64,000 nt of DNA from Eudorina sp. 2006-703-Eu-15 (taxonomy: Eukaryota > Chlorophyta > Chlorophyceae > Chlamydomonadales > Volvocaceae), in NCBI GenBank assembly GCA_003117195.1, contig BDSI01000027.1:1-64000 (forward strand). The letters are read 5' to 3'. Within the stretch, counting starts at the first letter, position 1; every line of letters begins with the position of its first letter. Below the pieces are notes generated by a model that worked only from the letters and a program-made list of their open reading frames with translations, did not search any database and was not told the DNA's origin. The position numbers were made by a program, and so were the translations under genes. Below, piece by piece: positions 43,187 to 55,821 of the stretch.

Positions 43187-44336
43187 GTGCAGGCTAGGAA
43201 TCATGACCAGGCGGGGGCAGGTTTGGACAGATGGCCAGGCGGGGGCAGGCTAGGAATCATGACCAGGCGGGGGCAGGCTAGGAATCATGACCAGGCGGGA
43301 GCAGGTTTGGACAGATGGCCAGGCGGGGGCAGGCTAGGAATCATGACCAGGCGGGGGCAGGCTAGGAATCATGGCCAGGCGGGGGCAGGCTAGGAATCAT
43401 GACCAGGCGGGGGCAGGCTAGGAATCATGACCAGGCGGGGGCAGGCTAGGAATCATGACCAGGCGGGGGCAGGCTTTGGACAGATGGCCAGGCGGGGCAG
43501 GCTAGGAATCATGAGGCGGGCAGGTTTGGACAGATGGCCAGGCGGGGGCAGGCTAGGAATCATGACCAGGCGGGGGCAGGTTTGGACAGATGGCCAGGCG
43601 GGGGCAGGCTAGGAATCATGACCAGGCGGGGCAGGCTAGGAATCATGCCAGGCCAGACCAGGCGGGGGCAGGCTAGGAATCATGACCAGGCGGGGGCAGG
43701 CTAGGAATCATGACCAGGCGGGGGCAGGCTAGGAATCATGACCAGGCGGGGGCAGTTTTGGACAGATGGCCAGGCGGGGGCAGGCTAGGAATCATGACCA
43801 GGCGGGGGCAGGCTAGGAATCATGGCCAGGCGGGGGCAGGCTAGGAATCATGACCAGGCGGGGGCAGGCTAGGAATCATGACCAGGCGGGGGCAGGCAAG
43901 GAATCATGACCAGGCGGGGGCAGGTTTGGACAGATGGCCAGGCGGGGGCAGGCTAGGAATCATGACCAGGCGGGGGCAGGTTTGGACAGATGGCCAGGCG
44001 GGGGCAGGCTAGGAATCATGACCAGGCGGGGGCAGGCTAGGAATCATGACCAGGCGGGGGCAGGTTTGGACAGATGGCCAGGCGGGGGCAGGCTAGGAAT
44101 CATGACCAGGCGGGGGCAGGCTAGGAATCATGACCAGGCGGGGGCAGGTTTGGACAGGTGGCCAGGCGGGGGCAGGCTAGGAATCATGACCAGGCGGGGG
44201 CAGGTTTGGACAGATGGCCAGGCGGGGGCAGGCTAGGAATCATGACCAGGCGGGGGCAGGCTAGGAATCATGACCAGGCGGGGCAGGTTTGGACAGATGG
44301 CCAGGCGGGGGCAGGCTAGGAATCATGACCAGGCGC
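43187..44336. repeat. 28-bp minisatellite with two unit types, about 41 copies
   Basis: Type A is ggctaggaatcatgacc plus aggcgggggca. Type B is ggtttggacagatggcc plus the same aggcgggggca. Both are 28 bp and share their last 11 bases. A and B are interspersed in a non-random but not strictly alternating order. A few units carry single-base losses in the G5 run. Confidence 0.9.
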
Positions 44337-44600
44337 CCTCCCGGCAACACGCAAACCGCATTCGGCCCTGCGACCATTCCTCGCTGGACCGTCATACAGT
44401 GGACCCCGCGGACGGCCTCGCAGATTCGCAGCGCCCGAGCCTGCGGGGCCTCAAACCGCACGATGTCGAGTCGTAATAACGGAGTAACGAGTACGTCGCA
44501 GGACGCGGGAGTGCGTCCGGCGCAGCTCTCTCAGCTGCACACAATATCCAACAGATTTTGTGCCGTGTACGGCTATTGCTCGAAATCCAACCCAGAACGG
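44337..44600. other. Unique flank between minisatellite and hAT-like element
   Basis: A minus-strand frame over 44,461-44,340 (RFEAPQARALRICEAVRGVH) has a protein-like composition but matches no family I know. It could be a stray exon or a transposon remnant. Confidence 0.25.
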
Positions 44601-45008
44601 TCCTGCTCCAGTGTTGCTATCTTAAATAAAAAGAATATTTACGGGCAAAAAAGCCGGAAATTTTTTATTTCCCGGACCCCCAAGAAACCTGCGAGATTTC
44701 ATTTATTTGACGCTGTGGAGAGCCGGAAATCTGCCCTGCCAACTATTTTCCAGACTACCAAAAAGGCCTGGAAATCTGCAGGCGCAGGGGAAAATCCTGC
44801 ATCGTACACCTGTCTACCGCCAAAACACACTCGAATGCCGTGTCCCCAACTCCTGGTTACCCTCCCATATGCATCCGCGACGCAAGGAAAGCGCGCTTCA
44901 GGCCTCCATAGACTTAGAATCCCTGTCGTCGCTGTGGTAACAGTGGCCCTGCTGTCGAAACACGCAGAAATATTTCCGCCCTGCCTCGGAGGTTTTTATT
45001 TCCTGGCA

Positions 45009-46546
45009 TGCGGTTCGAGTGATATCCCGGCTCCGGGACACGACGGACGGATGGGAGAGGAACTTGGACGCGAACCCCCCGACCGCCCGCACACAGCGCC
45101 AGCGTCGCCGGGGATGGGCAATGTTTGTTAGGGAATGCTTGGGGGTAGGAGCCGACGGGTGGCAGGAGTGGGACCGGTGGAGGGAGTGTGAGGCGGCCCT
45201 AGAAGCGCTCCGACAAGACATCCCACCAGGGTGGTGGGAAGCCGCCGAGGGGTCCCTGGGGCCCACCGAGGCGACCCCCCCAGGGAGAGAGGAAGTCACG
45301 GAAATGCTGGTGAGGCGCATGGGGTGGAGGCTGCAAAACGGCCTCAAGGTGGCACTCCATGAGTACACCGTGCGGTATGGCACGACACTGCAGCTGCAAA
45401 GCCTGGGGGAGGCGAGGCGTGCGGCGCACACGCGCTTTGTTTGCGAAGCGCTTGGGGTAGAGGATACTGCGCCAGAAGTGTCGAGGATGGTTTCCAAGGT
45501 AATAGAGAACATGCAGCGGATGTGGACGGAGACCAAGTGGGAAAACTCCAATAAGGAGGCGTATTGGCGACTGGCGGTTGATGGCATCCCAATGCTTGGT
45601 AACTCCCGGGGCGGCGGTGGCCCCTTGTGGATGCGGGACGTACCCCGGCGCCGGGGCGATACGGCCAACACCCAGGCAACACCATTTTGGGGGCTTTGGG
45701 GTGGCACAAGCGGTTGTCGCACAGATCGAGGCAAGGCTAGGGGTGAGCCTTCAAAGGCAGCAGGTGTGGCTCGCAACGCCCCCCGTGGGTGTGCAACAGT
45801 GTGTCTGGGACGTTGTCGTCTTGGCGGCAACCAGTGCCATGGAAACGGGCCGGCGAGCCCTGAGGGCCGACAGGTCCAGGAACGCGGGCGGGATCCCCGG
45901 GTCCTTAGGGGACGCTGAAGGGCTAGCCGCCCGGCGGGCAGTGACAGACTTTTGGAGCCGGCTCTACGACTTCGCTGAGCTGGGAGTCCCAGTGAAAGGG
46001 TGGTCAGCGGTGGGGGCTACACACCCGATCCTGAAAGTGCAGGACGGTCGTCTTGTGTGCCGAGGCCCGGTTCCGTCAGGCCAGGATTCTTAAGCCCTGT
46101 AGGTACTCTGTCGTAATAGACCGCGGGTGGTCAGGGCACTGACGCCCAGTGGAGCTATCGCTAGGTGTGGGCAGTTTTTTCGGCCCGGTGGGACCGTACG
46201 GGCAGGTCCCTGAATGGTGACTCGCGAGCCCCCGTGGCCTTCCAAGACTACGGGCCACCGCTGGAGAAGTGACCCCGCCTTGGTGGGGGTGGTGGTTCGC
46301 TAATAGGGGCGCCATGGTGGCTAACTCCCCCTGAGCGGGCTTTATCCCTTGCCATGGTTGGTTCTCAGGAACGGGGTGGTTCCCTGGTAGTGTGGGCCCG
46401 GGGAGTGTTTCGGTGCACTTGGGGAGCCTGTCCGGAGCGCCATGGTGGCGTTAGTTCATTTAGGCAGTGTATGGTGAGGAAGCCTCGGCTGTCGCCGGGG
46501 CTGTCACCGATGACCCGCGGGGTCCGCTGTAACATCCTAATAATAA
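45009..46546 (+). mobile_element. 5'-truncated L1-type LINE nested inside the hAT-like element
   Basis: The 9-base direct repeat TTCCTGGCA flanks it at 45,000-45,008 and 46,547-46,555. It contains the C-terminal end of an ORF2-like protein followed by about 450 bp of 3' UTR. It ends in the motif TGTAACATCCT followed by TAA repeats. The 5' truncation, short TAA tail and target duplication are the normal products of target-primed reverse transcription. Confidence 0.75.
45019..46093 (+). pseudogene. LINE ORF2 C-terminal remnant, frameshifted
   Basis: The first frame (45,019 to about 45,600) holds a helical segment ending NKEAYWRLAVDGIPMLGN, typical of the region after the reverse-transcriptase core. 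The frame then shifts to PCGCGTYPGAG...QHHFGGFGVAQAVV, a degenerate zinc-knuckle segment. It ends HPILKVQDGRLVCRGPV...S and TAA at 46,091-46,093. No reverse-transcriptase catalytic motif is present because of the 5' truncation. Confidence 0.65.
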
Positions 46547-46670
46547 TTCCTGGCACCTAGGAAGCCCCCCAAAATCTGCCCTGCCAAAGGTTTTTGGGCC
46601 ACTGGCGACAGGCCGGAAACCTGCGGAATTCTATTTCCCCGTTTTGGAAGATAGCAACACTGTCCTGCTC

Positions 46671-47100
46671 CGCAGGAACGTACGACACTACGTACCAGAA
46701 CCTGCAGAGGGTGTTCGGTGCATGTCAGCGATTGTCGGTACCCTAAGCAATGGCGTGCAGTTGGAAAGTCAAGAGTTGCAGGGGCGCTTCAGTAACCATT
46801 ACACCCATTGGACCCGAGTCCCGACCGGGTGTTCCGACGGGCCCACTTGCAGGGGCACTGCCTGGGCAAGGTGCCGGCAGACGGAGGTCTAGCCCGCAGG
46901 AAACCTTTTGAGGCACTGCCGCAGACGTAACCGTAACCGCTAACCGGATGGGTCGCGGGCTCGCCGCGGGCTGTCTGCCGGGAGCTGCAAGGGTGCGACG
47001 GCCAGGCGAGTGGCGTTGCCGACCAGCATTGCGAGCCGGAAGCATTGGCTGTCACCGATGACCGGCGGGGGCCGGTGTAACATCCTTAGCTAGCTAAATT
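46671..47100 (+). mobile_element. Probable second LINE 3' end (host of the hAT insertion?)
   Basis: The 38 bases at 47,049-47,086 match the LINE terminus at 46,501-46,538 with three mismatches, including the closing TGTAACATCCT. The sequence upstream to 46,671 is not similar to the first LINE's UTR, so the element's start and family are unclear. Since 46,671 directly follows the hAT target duplication, the hAT element may have landed in this older LINE. Confidence 0.45.
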
Positions 47101-47562
47101 GCAAACGCTCTGGCTGCCGCTCCAGCTGCCACAACCGCTCCGGGAAACGCAACGAGTTCCGGCTGGTGCGTTGTTCAGCGAAGGCACCCGGCTGGTCTGC
47201 GGTAATGTGGCAGTCAAAGGATGGTTACAGTGCAGGACCCCACATCCCCAGCTCAGAGCGCCGGCCGGCGGACAAGTCCGGTTACCGTACCTCCCAGTCG
47301 GGTGTCCCGCCGACTGGCGCTGGAGGCTGGCGCCTGGGGCAGGAATTTCGCCCGGCCATCCGTGGAAATGGCCAATCCCAGCAGCCGGGTACCTACCCAG
47401 CGAGGCGCAACCCAACCATCCTGCCGTTGCTCTACCCCAGGCAAGCAGCTGGCCGGTCGCGGAACTCGATAGTAACTCCAACCAGAGCACCCAATGGTCC
47501 AATATGACCTGACACATCCCCCCGGCGCCACCCGCCGGCCTGTCCCACCTCCACAGCTCCCG
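47101..47562 (-). other. ATG7 3' UTR and downstream flank
   Basis: No coding sequence is seen. A TGTAA poly(A) signal of the green-algal type lies on the minus strand at 47,225-47,229, about 335 bases after the ATG7 stop; it is the best candidate in this stretch. Confidence 0.35.
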
Positions 47563-50500
47563 TCACAGCTCCGTCCAGTCGTCGTCCCCGCCATCACCAC
47601 CTCCCTCCTCCCTCGCCTCCGTCCCCTCCGCCCCCGCCTCGCGCCCAGAACCCTCCGTACCTGCCCCTCCGCTCGCCAACCCCTCCTTTCCGCCCTCCAC
47701 CCGCGCCTCCTCCTCCCTTGCACCCTCCTCCTCCGCCTCCGCCTCGTCGTCCTCCATCATTGTCGCAGCCGCCGCCGCCGCGTGCAGCTCCGACAGCCCC
47801 GTCAGCGCCTCCAGGGACGCCGGCGACTGCAACGCCTCCGCCACCAGGTCCCAGCCGCGAGCCCGGTAGGCGTCCACCACGGCGGCGCTGCAGGCAGTGC
47901 ACTGCCCGAACGCCCAGCCCTCCATGACCACCTGGCTGAAGGACGACAGCTGGCCGCGCACCATGTGCGGCGCGGGGCCCAGCGGGGCGGGCTCGCCTGT
48001 GGGGATGCATCGTTCCGGCACAACGGCTCGTAATGGTGGTGGCCTCAGATGAAATCAAAACCCGCTGGGGAGCCAAACAGTGCGGCACAGCACGGCAAAG
48101 CACAGCACAGCAAGCACAGCACACCCGTGCCGTGCCATGGATGCACCTTCTGCGTGGATACACAACGGCGCGGTGACGGGTTCGGTACACCAGCCGGATG
48201 CGGCACCAGTGACCATCCCAAAGACCATGCAGTCTAACCAAAAACAGGAACAACCAAATCGCATGACGGCGCATCCCGCACAGCAAATGGATGTCGCCAC
48301 CCGTCCGTCAGGCACCCGCCAGGCCGCCCTAACCGTCCCGCCGAGGCACAGGTACCGCTCGGCACGGCCTCCAGCCACCCACCCGGCTGCCGCGCCGCCA
48401 GGCTGGGCGGCGGCGCGCACACCGCCGCGCCGCCGCGGCCGTACTGCACCATCGCCGCCAGCAGCTCCACCGCGAGCGCGCCCGCCACCGGCGCCAGCCC
48501 GGGCCGCGCCACCGTGCACTGCTGGTCCAGGGACCGGTCTCGAGTGCTGTTGGCGGGCGCGAACACGTCGTTGCAAAAGTAACACCCCAGCCGCCGACAG
48601 GGGGCCGCGTGCGCGCCGCTGGCGGCGGCCGCGTCACCCGGCGGGTCCGCGGCGGCGGTGGCCCGCGAGGGGTCGTTGGAGGCGCCCGGCGGGGCGCCGT
48701 GGCGCATGACCAGGAAGGAGTCGAAGCCCACCGCGGCGGTGATGGCGATCCTGCCGCGGGCGGCCGCCAGCAGCGCCGGCAGCCAGCGGGACTCGCGCGT
48801 GTCGGTTAGGAGGAACACGGCGTCGTGCTCCGAGACCAGGGCGTCCAACTGCTCTGTGGCCTGCGCGGGGAGGGGTGAGAACTTAGGACGGGGGGTGACG
48901 GGAGCCGCAAGGAGACCCCAACAGAGCTGCAAGGCGGGCTGAAGCGAGCTGGGTGAGGGCAGATCAGCCCCAGCACCGGCCCCCACTCTGACACGGCTCA
49001 CGAGGACCCCGTCTGCCCCCTTCCTGGCCCACATGCCGACACGTAATCTACAGCTCCGGACGTTGGATCCCTCGCCAGTACCTCAGCTGCTACCCCGCTG
49101 CTGTCGCTTGCCGAGCCCCCCCTGCAGCTGTGGACCAAGTTCGGTATTGCTCGCTCCGGCTCGTATGAGTGTGGGTGTGCGTGCGGGTGTTAAGTTGGAT
49201 AGACATGGATGCGCGGTTCAGCCTTCAGGGGGTGGCTTTTCGACCCTCCATCACAGCTGGCCCCAGCACGCCGGTTGGGACCTCCCTGTCCCTGTCCCTG
49301 CCCGTGACCCTGCCTGCGTGACCCTGACCGTGACCCTGCCTGCGTGACCCTGCCCGTGACCCTGCCTGCGGCCCAGCCCGTGGCCCTGCCCGTGACCCTG
49401 CCCCCGGCCCCACCCGCTGGAGCTCAGCCTCGTCCTCGGGTCCCTTGGGCGGGTGGCCGGGCATGGGGATGGACAACTGCAGGCCGCGGGTGACGGCGGA
49501 GGGGAAGATGCGGCGGAGCGCCTCCGCAGCCGCCTCGGCCTTGGGCCTGTGGGGCACACAGCAGACCGCGGCGTGCTGGGCGCCTGCCTATCTCGCTCTT
49601 GGATAGGGCTTCCCGGCACAGAAGCCAGGCATGGTGTGGGATACGCCGTGCCTAACTCAGCCATGGAGAGGCAGCTCAAGTGCCAAACGGAACCGGCAAC
49701 CGCAAGCGGCCTAAAGAGTGGCGGGAGGCGGCCTCGCGATCTGTAACTTCAGCCGAGAGGCTCCGGCGCAGTGCCCCGCTGCGGGGCTCTCTGCCATCTG
49801 CCATGGCCACTGCTGGGTGCCGCGTGCCAAGCCCCGACCTGGCTCCTCAAAGCTCGGCTAAGAGGTCGGCAATGCGCCACACGCCGCCGAGGCCGTACCT
49901 CCCTCCGCCGAGGCAATCCTCAAAGTTGTACAGCGACTGCCGTACAGGGTTGGAGAAGGCCACCCGGCCGCTGTCCACCAGGGTTATGTGCCGTACGCCC
50001 CAGGCCTGCAGCGTGCGGGCCACGGCGCAGCCGAGCGTTCCCGCACCTGCGGGCGAGACAGCCACGCACACACACATATACACAATATTTCCGTTCCGTC
50101 CATCCGTTTTCCATAGTGTGCTGTTGCCACGCCCGTGCTTGCGCTGCGCCCTGGTGGTGGCGCGGTCGTATTGCTTGCCTGCCATAGTTGTCTTGTGGTA
50201 TTGTCAATGGTAGGTAAATCGCAGGCTTTGGTAAGTATCCTGACCTGGGCGATTATGGGTGGGCTTCTTGTTAAACACACACAATTTCAGTTTCTCTTTA
50301 CACACTCAGGACTCGGGTCCACCTCGTAACGGTTACTTCCTAGTCACATTTCCGGGCTCATTTCCAATTCTGTAGTATAGATAACAGATTATACACCTGT
50401 CATTTATTGCTGATTATTTCGGGCACATTCCGGCTCGCCTGTCAACGAGCACACACATTCCCGGGCTTAACTGTGCCCCTTGCATGTGAAACACTCCCGC

Positions 50501-51252
50501 CCTGCCTGCCCACAACCACACAAACACAAATCGGGTCGGGCGGGTTTTCTCGCGAAGCACACAACCTGGGAAGACGGGAACACACCACAGGAGCAGGACG
50601 GAGCAGGACGATGCGGGGCAAGAGCTCCGGGCGCATCGTCACCCCGCCGTAGCACGCCGCATCTTCACCTAACATCCAACGCCCTGGGCAACTCGACGAC
50701 CTCATCCGCCCAGTCGGACGCAGCGTCCAGGGGCCTCGCCTCCAGAGGCCCCGCCGCGGCCCCGCCCAGCTGCGCAGTTTAAATGTGTCTACCACTTTCC
50801 CACACCCCGCCGCGGCCCCTCACGCCACCTCCGCCCACTCGCCTCAACGACCCGCCCCACCCACTCCGCCCACCCAACCCCGCCCCGGCCCCATGACACC
50901 CATTTCCCACCCCACGACACCTCCCACCCACCCACCCAGCAGCAGGCACTTGGTCGCCGCCATCGCCCCCACCTCCAGCTCCGGAACCGCCCTCCACCGC
51001 ATCAGCCGGAGGTTCAGGTCCACCGCCTGCTCCGCCTGGGCCTCGGGCCGCAGGTGGGGACCCAGGTCCAGGAACCTGCAGTGTGGATGGGGGGGTGCGT
51101 GGGAGGCCATGGGGGTATAGGAAATTGGTAGACATATCCAAACTGCGCTGCCTTGGGGGTAGACGCCAATGCGAAAACCAAGGGATGTGCCAGGTGGGAT
51201 ACCGCCTGCACGAAGGCCGGAAAGCGGGTGTATGTGTGTGTGTGTGTTAAAG

Positions 51253-51292
<40 letters not shown>

Positions 51293-54200
51293 CAAGGAGA
51301 AAAGCTGAGCCGCGAATAAGCAGACCCGTGTCCAGCAGACCCGTGTGTGTGTGTGTGTGTGTGTGTTAAAGAGTGTGTGTGTGTGTGTGCGTGTGTGTGT
51401 GCAGGGTTCCAAGGGAGCAAAGGGGGACAAAGGTCCGGCGCGCGCAGAGGGCAGGAGTGCGGGGCCGGCCGGCCGGCAGACTCCGTCGTGGGGCCCCCCT
51501 TCCCTTTCCCCCCTCCCCCTTCGCCCGGGCATCTGGGCTGTCTCGCTGTGAATCCCCGGGTCGGGCACAACTGCCGCGAGGATTCCCCTGCTGAAGGGAG
51601 ACCAAAGCGGCACATCAGCGCAGGTCAAGGCGATGATATCTCCGCCCACAGCATCGCACGCGCCAGCATCCCCGACCCCACCCCAACGCCGAGCCGGCGA
51701 CCCAACAGCCCCGGCCAACCGCCGCCCACCTGGGTAACAGCCGGCCCTGCGCGTTGGGCTCCCAGCCCACGGCCTCCGGACAGGGCCGTACCGCGGGGCC
51801 AGGAGCTGGGCCCGGGCCCGCCAGAACGGCGGACGGAGAGGGCGACGGCGAGGGGGGCCAGGAGGTCGGGTCTACGGGCGGCAGCACCACACTGAGCAGC
51901 TGGGAGCGCTGCGGGTCCAGGCGGCCGCCCCCGCGGCTGCTCTCTCTAAGGCACAGCACCTGCGGACCCGAGGGAGGAGGATGGAGAGATGAGACGAAGT
52001 CCGGAACGACCCAGAGGGTAAGGGAGTGGGTGTTGTACGGTTACAATGGTGAAAATGAAGTCCAGAAACAATCTTGAGCCGCTCGCCGCCGCCGCCACCG
52101 CCCACACTCCACCCTGCCCCCGTCCACCAATCCGCGGACCCCTCCGCGTTTCACCCCCCGCCGCCCTGAGTAATCCTGCGCGTGCCCGGGATCGTCCCTG
52201 AGTTCGGTTCTTCCTTTCTTCTACCCCCCCTCCAATTTCCTACACCCCCCCTCTCCACACAGGTCGCAACCCATCGCGCAGTCCGGGCTTGCCACCCACT
52301 CCCAAACCCAATTCAACCCATCCCGGCCTCAGGTCAATCCCCCCAACCTTCCCCCCTTGCATGCCCTCCCCCCCTTGCATACAAACACACACCCTCCAGC
52401 AGTTTCTGTTCAACCCTCCAGCCACTCACTCGCAGCGCCCCCACCCTCCACCTCGCCGCCGCCATCAGCAGCATGTTCCGCAAATGCCAGCTGGGGTGCG
52501 CCTCCTGGTTGCTCCCGTCGGCGAACGCCAGGATTACATGCGGCGGGCCCCCGGACTGGGACGCACCCTCGCCTCCCGCCAGCGCCTCCGATTCCTGCTG
52601 CCCCGGCTGCTGCTGCTGCAGCCGGGCCCAGTGGCTGAGCGGGTGCGCGGAGACCTCCCTGGAGAAGTCCGGCTGGGGACTGCACAGCAGCCAGAAGGGC
52701 GCCGGGCTGCGGGACAGCACCTCCGGGATGCTGGCGGCGGGGCTGGGGGCGGCGGCGGCGGCGTTTGGGTCCTCGGGGCAGTCCGTCGTGGCGGCGGCGC
52801 CGGCGGCTGCCGTGGGGCTGTCGCCGGCAGCGTTCGGAGGTGCGCTGGCGGCCGGGTACCGCCAGGCGGCGCAGGCGGCGGAGATCTGGAAGGGCCAGAA
52901 TGGGTAAGGCATCGGGACGGACGGATGGATGGATGGATGGATGGATGGATGGATGGATGGATGGATGGATGGATGGATGGATGGATGGATGGATGGATGG
53001 ATGGATGGATGGATGGATGGATGGATGGATGGATGGATGGATGGATGGATGGATGGATGGATGGATGGATGGATGGATGGATGGATGGATGGATGGATGG
53101 ATGGATGGATGGATGGATGGATGGATGGATGGCGGCGGGCATGGTGCGCGGTGCGTAAGGCAGTCCGTGGTGCCCCCTATCAGCGCCTGTGGCAGCGGAT
53201 GCAGGCGCGCGGGACATGCTGGCACCCAAATCGACACACAGCCGCATCGTTGTTACAGACAATTTATATCCGTCCACCAGTGCCGCTACACCTCCCCCGT
53301 CCCCACCTCCATCTCCACAAATTGGGACCCACTCACACCCACACACTCCTCCACAACCTCACGGCTCAGCTTTTATACACGCTCCGCCACACACATGCTG
53401 GCATGCACCATTACCCAATGACACACACACAAACGCATGGCGTCTGGCCGGGCGGGTTACTTCATGTGTTTAGAATTGCAACCTGTGTACACACACGGCG
53501 TGTTAAGCGGCTGGGTTGACCCCCCCCCCCCACACACACACACACAAACGCACGGCGTTTTGCTTGCAGGTGGGTACATTGCAATAACAACGAGAGGATC
53601 GCACGCACGCACAGCATTGTGGTGTGAGTCTGTGTGGCCAAGGCAGCCGACCCGCACCCGCTGGTAGTCTTCCGCGACGCCGCGACACCAACAGCCCGCC
53701 AAATTGACAGCGTTCTTCCGACACCGCAGCTTTTTGTTTATCTTATGGGTCGCGCAATGGGTATATTATATACGCATACGGGCAACGACCGGTATTGCGC
53801 GCCACTCGGCCCCTCGCATGTCACGCACTCCTGCTCTGCCTGCCTACGTAACACACAAACGCACGGGCCCCAGGACGCTCACCTGCTCCACCGCCTCTGA
53901 GGGCAGTGCGGCCGCCAGGCTGGTGGCCGGGGCGGACAGAGCGAAGGGCGCTGGCGGCTTCAGCGCGGGAAAACAGAACCTGTGTCGGCGGCAGGCCAGG
54001 CGGGGCAGCAGCGGCGGCGGTGACCAAGGGCGACCCAGACGGAGTCCCGGCAGCACGTTCGGATCTTGGATCCACACGCCCAGGCCCCCGCGGCTCATTC
54101 ATTTGGATCCGGGTTACGCAGTACCGTGTGCCGCGTCCTGGTGTCCCGTGACCCCATCCTGGTGTCACGGACCGGGTCGACCGATATCTCGGCCGGGCTG

Positions 54201-55772
54201 TCCACGCGCCAAAGAGCCCAACGCCTCGGTGCCCCACCCTACTCGCGAATGGCAACTTGTGATTGTGGCCTGGGTGCCAGGCAACCGGTAAACCCTGAAG
54301 GAATGTCCCTTGAAGGCCCCGGACGCTTAAACCACCCCGGCAAGGTACGTGGAGCATAGTAGTCTTCCACGGTGCTCCTCTGCTGGGAACGCCCCTCCGC
54401 GCCCCCCCCATCACAAGCCGGGGTAAAACCGACGGTGGACGCGCCGCCCTATTGAAGGACTGCCCAACCTAATTTGCTGCTTGTGGCGCGCACACACACA
54501 CGCACACACACACATGGGCGGTTATGGGTGGGCTTCTTGTTAAACACACACACACACAATGTGTGGCTGGCTGAGCCGCCGCAGGGGGTGCAACAAGGGG
54601 TTTGGGATATCACTGCCCTAGCGGCGCTGACGGCCATGGAGCGGGCGAGGGTTGGGCTACGTGCAGCGACCCGCAACGGGGGCGCACAACCCGTGCCGGG
54701 GGCGCCGGCTGCCCCGTCGCCGGTAGATGTAGCTAAGGCGCGCGCAGTCATTGAGTTCTGGCAGCGGGTGGCCAGCTTTGCAGATCTAGGCCGACCGAGA
54801 CGGGGATGGGAAGGGGTGGGACCGGACCACCCAATCCTATCGGTGGTGGACGGCCGGATCCGCTGCGTGCAGCCAGTAGACGTAGACTCTTGATGGATAG
54901 ATAGCAGCGCAAGGCTCTAGGGTGTAGGGATTCGGACTAGGGAAGCCCACTCCAGGGCACGTGGGGGATCCGTGGGTGCCCGAGGAGGGTAGGGCCAGAC
55001 CAGTGGGAGTTGGCAGCTGGACATGTAGGCGAGGACCGCTTGCGACGGGAAGGGGTGTACGACAGGGATGCTTACGTGGTGATGTGCTGCCTTGTGCAAA
55101 CCATAGCCCCATCATGGAGCGCCCGACTGCATACCCGGACCCAACAAGGTCTGACGCGTGCGAGACGCCCCGCTGGGACTCAGCTGGGCGGGCAGGCCTG
55201 CCGGAGGGTGCAACCTTAGCTAGTACGGTTAGGTTGGGACGCGAGACCAGGCTAGTTTTACCGCGCCGGGCACGGGCGCGCCTCCGAATTGCTGAGGAAC
55301 GCGCCCTGGGTGTTGCAAGGACTTGAGGAGGTTGAACAGCGGACTGCGAGGCGCAGACCGCCCGGGATGGGCTTCCGCCCAAACCCTTGAGGGGACACAG
55401 CTGTCACCGATCCTCAGGGATCGGGCGCGCGCCCTTGGTTGAGAGTGAGGGGACAGAGGCCCCTTACGCCCCTCTCCCCCGAATCCGGGGGAGAGTGCTT
55501 TGGCGGTCTCCCGTATGGGGCGGGTTAGCGCCCCCGGCCAGTGTCGGCCCGGCAGATACGTAACGATACACACACACAGTCTGTGTGGCCAAGGCAGCCG
55601 ACCCGCACCAGCTGGCGACACCAACAGCGCGCCAAATCGACAGCGTTCCTCCGACACCGCAGCCTTTTATTTCATATATGGGTCGGGCAATGGGTATATT
55701 TTATACGCATACGGGTAACTTTCGGGCGCTAATCCGCCTGTGCATGTCACGCATTCCTGCTCTGCCTGTTTT

Positions 55773-55821
<49 letters not shown>

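Larger units (their letters stand above)
44609..46662. mobile_element. hAT-like DNA transposon (non-autonomous), 2,054 bp, carrying a LINE
   Basis: The ends are perfect 15-bp inverted repeats: CAGTGTTGCTATCTT at 44,609-44,623 and its complement at 46,648-46,662. They are flanked by the direct repeat TCCTGCTC at 44,601-44,608 and 46,663-46,670. An 8-bp target duplication with CAGTG-type ends is the hAT superfamily pattern. Subterminal GGAAATCTGCCCTGCC-type motifs recur at both ends (44,737 and 46,573). No transposase is visible. Without the inserted LINE the element would be about 510 bp, the size of a non-autonomous derivative. Confidence 0.8.

Noticed and set aside
43187..44336. CRISPR-like array
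   Set aside because: The 28-bp units are directly tandem with no spacers, in a eukaryotic genome; it is a minisatellite.
52929..53158. Coding potential of the (GGAT)n array (MDGW or HPSI repeats)
   Set aside because: A simple tetranucleotide array is open in several frames by construction, and it lies inside an ATG7 intron.
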